DNA of 64,000 nt, from assembly GCA_019239425.1 (NCBI GenBank), contig JAFAZX010000018.1, positions 1-64,000 of the forward strand, written 5' to 3'. This DNA is from Acidobacteriota bacterium (GTDB lineage: Bacteria; Acidobacteriota; Blastocatellia; Pyrinomonadales; Pyrinomonadaceae). The notes beneath the pieces are model-generated. The model made no database searches and had not been told where the DNA came from. It saw only the letters and a program-made list of their open reading frames with translations. Shown in pieces: positions 58,989 to 64,000 of the stretch (the first letter of the stretch is position 1; each line of letters opens with the position of its first letter). A program made the position numbers and the translations under genes.

Positions 58989-61241
58989 ATGCCGAGCGCC
59001 ATCTACGAAAACTTCGACCTTGTCATCACGCGCAAGCCGGACGGGACGTACAGCGCGGACGCGCGCGACACCCCGGGCGGCGACGCCTCCGTCACCTTCA
59101 CTTTCGGCGGCGCGCCGCCCGAGGTTCTGGGCGTCGTCACGCGCAACTTCCAGCTCACGCCCGCGCCCGCCGCGCCGCCGCCCGCAGCCGCCGGACAGCC
59201 GCCGGGCGCGAACGGCGCGCCCGCCATCAAGGACGTGGGCAAGTACCTCTACGGCGCCGTCTTCCGCGACGCGATGCTGGCGGCCCTGCGGCTCGGGCAG
59301 GAGCGCACGCACCGGCGCAACACCTTCCTCCGCATCCGCCTCAACCTGACGGACGTGCCGGAGCTGGCCGGCCTGCCGTGGGAGATGCTGAGCAGCGAGA
59401 GCGACAACCTCGCCCTCTCCGTCCGCACCTCGGTCGTGCGCTACCAGGAGCGGGAGGGGGCGGGCGCGCCCGAAGACCTCCTCGTCAAGGAGAAGCCGCT
59501 GCGGATGCTCGTGGTCATCTCGAACCCGGACGTGCCGGGCGCGCCCGCCCTCAAAGTCGAGGAGGAGTGGAAGCGGATTAACGACGCGCTGCAGCCGCTC
59601 AGGGAGCAGAACCTCATCGAGCTGGAGCGCCTGCCGCGCGCCACTTTGGAGGAGTTGGACAACCGGGCCTACGACCAGGCGCGGCCCGTGCACATCTTCC
59701 ACTACATCGGGCACGGCGACTTCGACGCGGCGGCGGGCAAGGGCCTGCTGCTCTTCGAGGGCGACGCGGGCGGGGCGAAGGTCAACTACGTGGACGGCGA
59801 GCGGCTCGGCATCAGCCTGTCGAGCTTCCTCTCGCTGCGGATGGCCGTGCTCAACTCGTGCAAGGGCGCGACCGTGTCGGGAGCCGACTCGTTCGCGGGC
59901 GTGGCGCAGAAGCTCCTGCTCGGCGGCGACGTGCCGGTCGTCGTCGCGATGCGCCGGGAGATTTCGGATGACGTGGCCGTGGCCTTCGCGCAGGTCTTCT
60001 TCAAGTGGCTCCTCGTCAACAACCTCCCCGTGGACGCGGCCCTGACGCGCGCGCGCCTGACGATGCGCGACGTGGAGTACAGCCGCGCGCGCGCCGTCGC
60101 GCCGAGCGAGTGGGCCACGCCCATCCTCTTCATGCGCAACCACGACGGCTACCTCGTGGACTTCCAGGGCCGCGGCCGCGTGCCCGACATCACCGGCCTC
60201 CAGCCGGGCGGCGTGCCGGGCGTCGACCCCGCGGCCGCCGAACACTACAAGACCGTCCTGGCCGCCCTGACGAAGGGCAAGCTCGTGCCCTTCCTCGGCC
60301 TCGACGTGAACCTCTTCAGCCGCGAGGCGGTCGAAGACTGGCTGCCCGAGAGCGGGACGCTGCCGAGCTACCGCGAGCTGGTCAAGTACCTCGCGACGAG
60401 CTCGAAGCACCCGTTCCCCTTCATCCCGGCCCTGGCCGACGTGTCGCAGTACGCCCTGCTGCACAGCGACGACGAGGGCACCTTCTACGACACGCTCGCC
60501 GACATCTTCCGGCGGGCCGGCGAGCCGACGGGGCTGCACAAGTTCTGGGCGCGGCTGGCGAAGCAGAACGACCTCCTCACGGGGGCGGCGAAGGCGAACG
60601 TGGACGACGAGACCCGCAGGTTCCTCATCGTGTCGTGCACCTACGACAACCTGCTCGAAGCCGCCTTCAAGCAGGAGCTCGACCGCTTCCACGTCGTCAG
60701 CTACGTCGCCTACGGCGAGAACCAGGGCAAGTTCCGCCACACGGTCTACGCGAAGCCCGCCCCGGACGCGGGCGAGCCCGTGAAGCAGTCGCAGGTCGTC
60801 ATCGACATCGCCAACAACTACGCCGGCCTCTACGACCAGTCGCCCGTCATCCTCAAAATCCCCGGCACCGTCGGCGAGGCCGCGAAGCCGCCCTTCGCCA
60901 TCACCGAGGATCAGTACCTCGACCTGCTCTCGAAGCGCGAGCTGGCCGGCATCCTCCCGTCGCAGCTCCTCACGAAGCTGCGCAACAGCAGCCACCTCTT
61001 CCTCGGCTGCAACGTCCGCGAGTGGAGCCTGCGCGCGCTGCTCTACCGCATCTGGGAAGACCACCAGGCGCACTACGCCTCCTGGGCGGTGCTGGATCGG
61101 CCGGGCGACATCGAGAAGAAGTACTGGGGGGCGTGCAAGGTGCGGGTCATCGAGCAGGGGCTGGCCGAGTACCTCGACGGCCTCGGCAAGAGCTGCCTGA
61201 GCCTCCTGCCCGAGTCTCAGCCGCTGGGAGGTCGAGCATGA
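58989..61241 (+). CDS. CHAT caspase-like protease fused to SIR2-like domain
   Basis: 750 residues. N-terminal 60 residues are a short beta-rich region with an Ala/Pro-rich linker. CHAT domain about 90-400: start YGAVFRDAMLAALRLGQE, RIRLNLTDVPELAGLPWEML, catalytic His242 in FHYIGHGDF and Cys291 in VLNSCKGATV, then VVVAMRREISDDVAVAFAQVF. A SIR2-type region follows from about 425: LVPFLGLDVNLF (NAD-binding loop), FLIVSCTYDNLLEAAF, LKIPGTVGE (H/G site), HLFLGCNVREWSLRALLYRI, the SIR2_2 type found in anti-phage and STAND-linked effectors. Such SIR2 domains hydrolyse NAD and kill the cell. It overlaps the STAND gene by 4 bases (ATGA). Confidence 0.88.
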   Translation: MPSAIYENFDLVITRKPDGTYSADARDTPGGDASVTFTFGGAPPEVLGVVTRNFQLTPAPAAPPPAAAGQPPGANGAPAIKDVGKYLYGAVFRDAMLAALRLGQERTHRRNTFLRIRLNLTDVPELAGLPWEMLSSESDNLALSVRTSVVRYQEREGAGAPEDLLVKEKPLRMLVVISNPDVPGAPALKVEEEWKRINDALQPLREQNLIELERLPRATLEELDNRAYDQARPVHIFHYIGHGDFDAAAGKGLLLFEGDAGGAKVNYVDGERLGISLSSFLSLRMAVLNSCKGATVSGADSFAGVAQKLLLGGDVPVVVAMRREISDDVAVAFAQVFFKWLLVNNLPVDAALTRARLTMRDVEYSRARAVAPSEWATPILFMRNHDGYLVDFQGRGRVPDITGLQPGGVPGVDPAAAEHYKTVLAALTKGKLVPFLGLDVNLFSREAVEDWLPESGTLPSYRELVKYLATSSKHPFPFIPALADVSQYALLHSDDEGTFYDTLADIFRRAGEPTGLHKFWARLAKQNDLLTGAAKANVDDETRRFLIVSCTYDNLLEAAFKQELDRFHVVSYVAYGENQGKFRHTVYAKPAPDAGEPVKQSQVVIDIANNYAGLYDQSPVILKIPGTVGEAAKPPFAITEDQYLDLLSKRELAGILPSQLLTKLRNSSHLFLGCNVREWSLRALLYRIWEDHQAHYASWAVLDRPGDIEKKYWGACKVRVIEQGLAEYLDGLGKSCLSLLPESQPLGGRA

Positions 61242-63376
61242 ACGCGACGCAGACGACCGGCATCGCCGGCCCGGCCGCCAACGTCATGAGCACCGCCTCG
61301 GTCGCGGGGGAGGTGGCCGTCGCCCGCAAGCCCTTCGTCGGGCTGGTGCCCCTGGCCGAGGAGGACTGGAAGCTGCTCGCGGGGCGCGACGACGAGGTCA
61401 GGGCCATCATGACCAACCTGCGCGCGGCGCGCCTGACGGTCGTCTACGGCGCGAGCGGGGTGGGCAAGAGTTCCGTCCTGCGCGCGGGCGCCGTCGCCTC
61501 GCTGCGCGCGCTCGGCGAGCAGGAGCTGAACGACTTCGGCACCCCGAGCTTCGCCGTCGTCTACCTCAACGTCTGGGCCGGCGACCCGTTCGTGCAGTTG
61601 AACGAGAGCCTCCAGGAGGGCATCAGGCACGCGCTCGCGGTCGAGACGCTCGCGCCGATCCCGGTGGCGAGCGACCTGACCAAGATGCTGCTCGCGTGGT
61701 CTCAGAGGTACGGCCTGGAGCTGCTCATCATCCTCGACCAGTTCGAGGAGTTCTTCCTCTACCACGGCGACGAGCAAGGCCCCGGCACCTTCGCGCACGA
61801 GCTGCCGCTGGCCGTCAACGCGCCCGACCTGCGCGCGCGCTTCATGATCTCGATGCGCGACGACTCGCTCCACCTGCTCGACCGCTTCCAGGGCCGCCTG
61901 CCGTCGCTCCTGGAGAACCGCCTGCACGTCGCGCCGCTGACCCGCGCGCGCGGGCGGCAGGCCATCGAGAAGGCCGTCTCCGCCTACAACGAGACGCAGC
62001 CCGCGCCCGAGAATGTGACGCCCGAAGAGGGGCTCGTCGAGGCCGTGTTGGAGCAGGTCAGCATCGACAACATCGGCGTCGCCGGCGTGGCGAAGGGCGC
62101 GGCCGCGCCGACGCCGGCGCCCCCGGCCGCGGCGCGCGCCGCGGCGCCTTCCGTCTCGGTCACGGACGGCGTGGACGCCCCGTACATGCAGCTCGTGATG
62201 TCGCGCCTGTGGGAAGAGGAGAGCGCGCTCTGGAAGTGGGGCGACGGGGCGCCGCGCTCGCTGCGCCTGAAGACGCTGACGGACTTGGGCGGCGCGCAGG
62301 CCGTCGTCCAGCAGCACCTCGACAAGGTGCTGCGGAACTTCACGTCGCAGGAGCGCGACATCGCCGCCGACTGCTTCCACTACCTCGTCACGCAGAGCGG
62401 AACGAAGTACGCGCTCACCGCGGACGAGCTGCACGACTTCACGCACCACCCGGCCGAAGAGATCGGGGCGCTGCTCGAGAAACTCGCCGACGCGAAGTAC
62501 CGCGTCATGCGGCGCATCGACAAGAAGACCTTGAAGGGGGCGCACACCGCCTACGAGGCGCACCACGACCGCCTCGCGGTGGCGATGCTCGCCTGGCGCG
62601 CCCGCAAGGAGGAGGTGCGCGCCGAGCGCCGGAAGGCGCTCATCGCCCTGAGCGTCCTCCTGTTCATAGGGCTCATCATCCTCCTCTTCGTCCTCACCGG
62701 CGGCTACCTGCTCCACCGCAAGGTGGCGGAGGAGGAAGTGGTCAGCGCTACCAAGGAGGCGCACGACGAGGTGAAGGCGGCGCAGAACAACGCGAACAGG
62801 ATTCAGGAGAGCGCGAACATCGCGGAGGAGCAGTTGGCGAACGCCAACAAGGCTGATGATACCGCCGAGGACAAGCTGAGGCTCATACGCGACTCGGTGC
62901 CCAAGTTCGTCTGCGGGAACGTGGAGGCAAAGCTGCGGCAGGACGCGGAGCTGATCAAGCAGAAGCTCAAGATAGACTGCACGCAGCTGGCGCTGATGAA
63001 GACCGCCGGGGCAGACGTGCAGCCGAACCCGCGCATCTACATCCAGATTCCGGGCGAGGAGCAGGCCGCGGCGGCCGGCGACTTGCGGGCTTGGCTCTCG
63101 CGCGAGAAGCTGGGAGACCGCAAGGCCGTCGTGCCGAGCATCGAGAACGTCGGGCCGCGCAACCTGCGGGGCTCGCAGGTGAGGTACTTTCACAAAAACG
63201 TGGACGAGGTCGATCTCGCCGGCCAGATCGCCCTCAGGCTGAAGAAAGTCTGCGTGGACGTGACGCCCACGTTCGTCCCGGGCCACGAGGAATCGAAGGG
63301 CATCCGGGATCGTCACTTCGAGCTGTGGTTCACCCCCGACGCGCTCAACGACCTCTGCCTCCCATCGGGCAAGTGA
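61238..63376 (+). CDS. STAND-type NTPase (nSTAND1-like) with transmembrane helix and C-terminal domain
   Basis: 712 residues from the ATG overlapping the CHAT gene's stop. NTPase: FVGLVPLAEEDWKLLAGRDD, Walker A GASGVGKSSV (71-80), Walker B LLIILDQFEEFF (about 165-176), and a sensor region ARFMISMRDDSLHLLDRF, the nSTAND1 pattern. After a helical region there is one transmembrane helix (about 468-492: ALIALSVLLFIGLIILLFVL), a coiled coil of Glu/Ala/Asn-rich heptads, and a C-terminal alpha/beta domain (RIYIQIPGEEQ, QVRYFHKNVDEVDLAGQIAL) like the LytR C-terminal fold. STAND NTPases sense a trigger and oligomerise. Unlike many relatives it lacks fused WD40 repeats; these are in the next gene. Confidence 0.88.
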   Translation: MNATQTTGIAGPAANVMSTASVAGEVAVARKPFVGLVPLAEEDWKLLAGRDDEVRAIMTNLRAARLTVVYGASGVGKSSVLRAGAVASLRALGEQELNDFGTPSFAVVYLNVWAGDPFVQLNESLQEGIRHALAVETLAPIPVASDLTKMLLAWSQRYGLELLIILDQFEEFFLYHGDEQGPGTFAHELPLAVNAPDLRARFMISMRDDSLHLLDRFQGRLPSLLENRLHVAPLTRARGRQAIEKAVSAYNETQPAPENVTPEEGLVEAVLEQVSIDNIGVAGVAKGAAAPTPAPPAAARAAAPSVSVTDGVDAPYMQLVMSRLWEEESALWKWGDGAPRSLRLKTLTDLGGAQAVVQQHLDKVLRNFTSQERDIAADCFHYLVTQSGTKYALTADELHDFTHHPAEEIGALLEKLADAKYRVMRRIDKKTLKGAHTAYEAHHDRLAVAMLAWRARKEEVRAERRKALIALSVLLFIGLIILLFVLTGGYLLHRKVAEEEVVSATKEAHDEVKAAQNNANRIQESANIAEEQLANANKADDTAEDKLRLIRDSVPKFVCGNVEAKLRQDAELIKQKLKIDCTQLALMKTAGADVQPNPRIYIQIPGEEQAAAAGDLRAWLSREKLGDRKAVVPSIENVGPRNLRGSQVRYFHKNVDEVDLAGQIALRLKKVCVDVTPTFVPGHEESKGIRDRHFELWFTPDALNDLCLPSGK

Positions 63377-63406
63377 AGAGCGCGCGCCGAACGCCCCCGC
63401 ACCGCC

Positions 63407-64000
63407 ATGAAGATCGAGACCATCGTCCAGTCGGGACACTACCTCCCCATCAACGACCTCGCCTTCTCGCCCGACGGCCGCCTGCTCGCCACGTGCGGCG
63501 CGGACGAGTCCGTCCGCCTCTGGGACGTGGCCGCGGGCTGCGAGGCCGCCGTGCTGCGCGGGCACACGGGGCCGCTCTACAAAGTCCGTTTCAGCCCCGA
63601 CGGCCGGCTCCTCGCGAGCTGCGGCTGGGATCACACCGTCCGCCTCTGGGAGACGGAGACGCGCCGCTGCCTGCACACGCTCGAAAGGGAGGTGTCGAAC
63701 GCGCACATGGGCGTGAACTGCGTCGCGTTCAGCCCTTCGGGGCGCTACGTCGCGGCGGGCGGCATGGCCGTCGGAAAGCGCCCCACGCCCGTCTGCATCT
63801 GGGAGACGGCCTCGGGCGCGCTCTCCCGAAGGTTCGAGGTGGCGCAGGGCGTCCACGGCATCGCCTTCAGCCCGGACGAATCGGTCGTCGTCGTCTCGGG
63901 GTACAGCGACGACTATCGCATCGGCGTGCATGAGGTCGCGACGGGGAACGAACTCCTTTCGTTGTCGGAGGAGGAGGGGCCCGAGGCGGAAGACGTGTCG
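63407..64000 (+). CDS. WD40 repeat protein, N-terminal part; runs off the window
   Basis: 198 visible codons from the ATG at 63407, 30 bases after the STAND gene. At least four WD40 blades are visible: LAFSPDGRLLATCGADESVR, RFSPDGRLLASCGWDHTVRL, VAFSPSGRYVAAGG and IAFSPDESVVVVSG, each preceded by a GH and followed by a W/D pair (LWD, LWE, IWE). It should form a propeller sensing or scaffold protein. WD40 domains are usually the C-terminal part of nSTAND proteins and act as ligand-binding autoinhibitory modules, so a separate subunit is expected to bind the STAND protein. The end of the gene, and possible further components, lie outside the window. Confidence 0.9.
   Translation, partial: MKIETIVQSGHYLPINDLAFSPDGRLLATCGADESVRLWDVAAGCEAAVLRGHTGPLYKVRFSPDGRLLASCGWDHTVRLWETETRRCLHTLEREVSNAHMGVNCVAFSPSGRYVAAGGMAVGKRPTPVCIWETASGALSRRFEVAQGVHGIAFSPDESVVVVSGYSDDYRIGVHEVATGNELLSLSEEEGPEAEDVS

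Noticed and set aside
58914-61073. 719-codon open frame on the minus strand opposite the CHAT-SIR2 gene
   Set aside because: Same shadow composition and no domain; CHAT and SIR2 motifs are on the plus strand.
61217-63931. 904-codon open frame on the minus strand opposite the STAND and WD40 genes
   Set aside because: Arg/Val/His-rich shadow with no recognisable domain; the plus strand encodes STAND and WD40 domains with all motifs.

Overview
The window is high-GC DNA with densely packed genes, many with 4-base stop/start overlaps and GTG/TTG starts. No rRNA, tRNA, CRISPR array, insertion sequence or replication origin was recognised. The type IV pilins, an RsbRD-type sensor domain next to a histidine kinase, LURP-one and JmjC-cupin proteins and the style of intergenic palindromes suggest an Acidobacteriota chromosome, possibly class Blastocatellia. 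That placement is inference; there is no marker gene to prove it.

Layout. 1-5.5 kb: signalling genes (partial NtrC-type regulator, degenerate kinase, lone receiver, RsbRD-type protein, PAS-PAS histidine kinase). 5.6-15.6 kb (minus strand): a type IV pilus locus in the order pilS, pilR, three tandem pilins, an O-antigen-ligase-like membrane protein, ABC permease, TPR protein, ABC ATPase. A good sigma-54 promoter lies between pilR and the pilins. 16-24.5 kb: a secreted repeat protein, a hybrid kinase, then an acidic Asp/Ser/Gly-repeat protein followed by a JmjC oxygenase, a sucrase/ferredoxin-like protein, a cysteine synthase homologue, a LURP-one protein and an HExxH secreted protein. 24.7-31.7 kb: a beta-propeller protein and a minus-strand periplasmic redox operon (YncE-like propeller, two SCO proteins, a cytochrome c fused to a solute-binding domain).

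32-48.4 kb: a metabolic and glycan cluster: an AroD-AroE fusion, acyl-CoA dehydrogenase-like flavoprotein, EamA-like transporter fused to a low-Mr phosphatase, LLM flavin oxidoreductase, GT2-PhyH fusion, GT4, PhyH, a Rossmann protein, a strongly repetitive acidic peptide, a SelO-like kinase-fold protein, a capsule-type glycosyltransferase, and a second minus-strand group (GT4, methyltransferase, CelD-like GNAT, GINT1-like propeller). 48.4-55.2 kb: one 2276-residue multicopper oxidase-like protein.

55.6-64 kb holds the most striking locus: a caspase-like peptidase fused to a metallophosphoesterase, a CHAT protease fused to a SIR2 domain, a membrane-anchored STAND NTPase and a WD40 protein that runs off the window. 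This looks like a multi-gene NLR-like conflict or cell-suicide system with two different caspase-fold proteases and a potential NAD-consuming effector.

A second genome-scale signal is a family of long palindromes sharing the arm core CCACAGAGACACAGAGGCAC. All four copies sit exactly in the four non-overlapping convergent gene junctions of the window.
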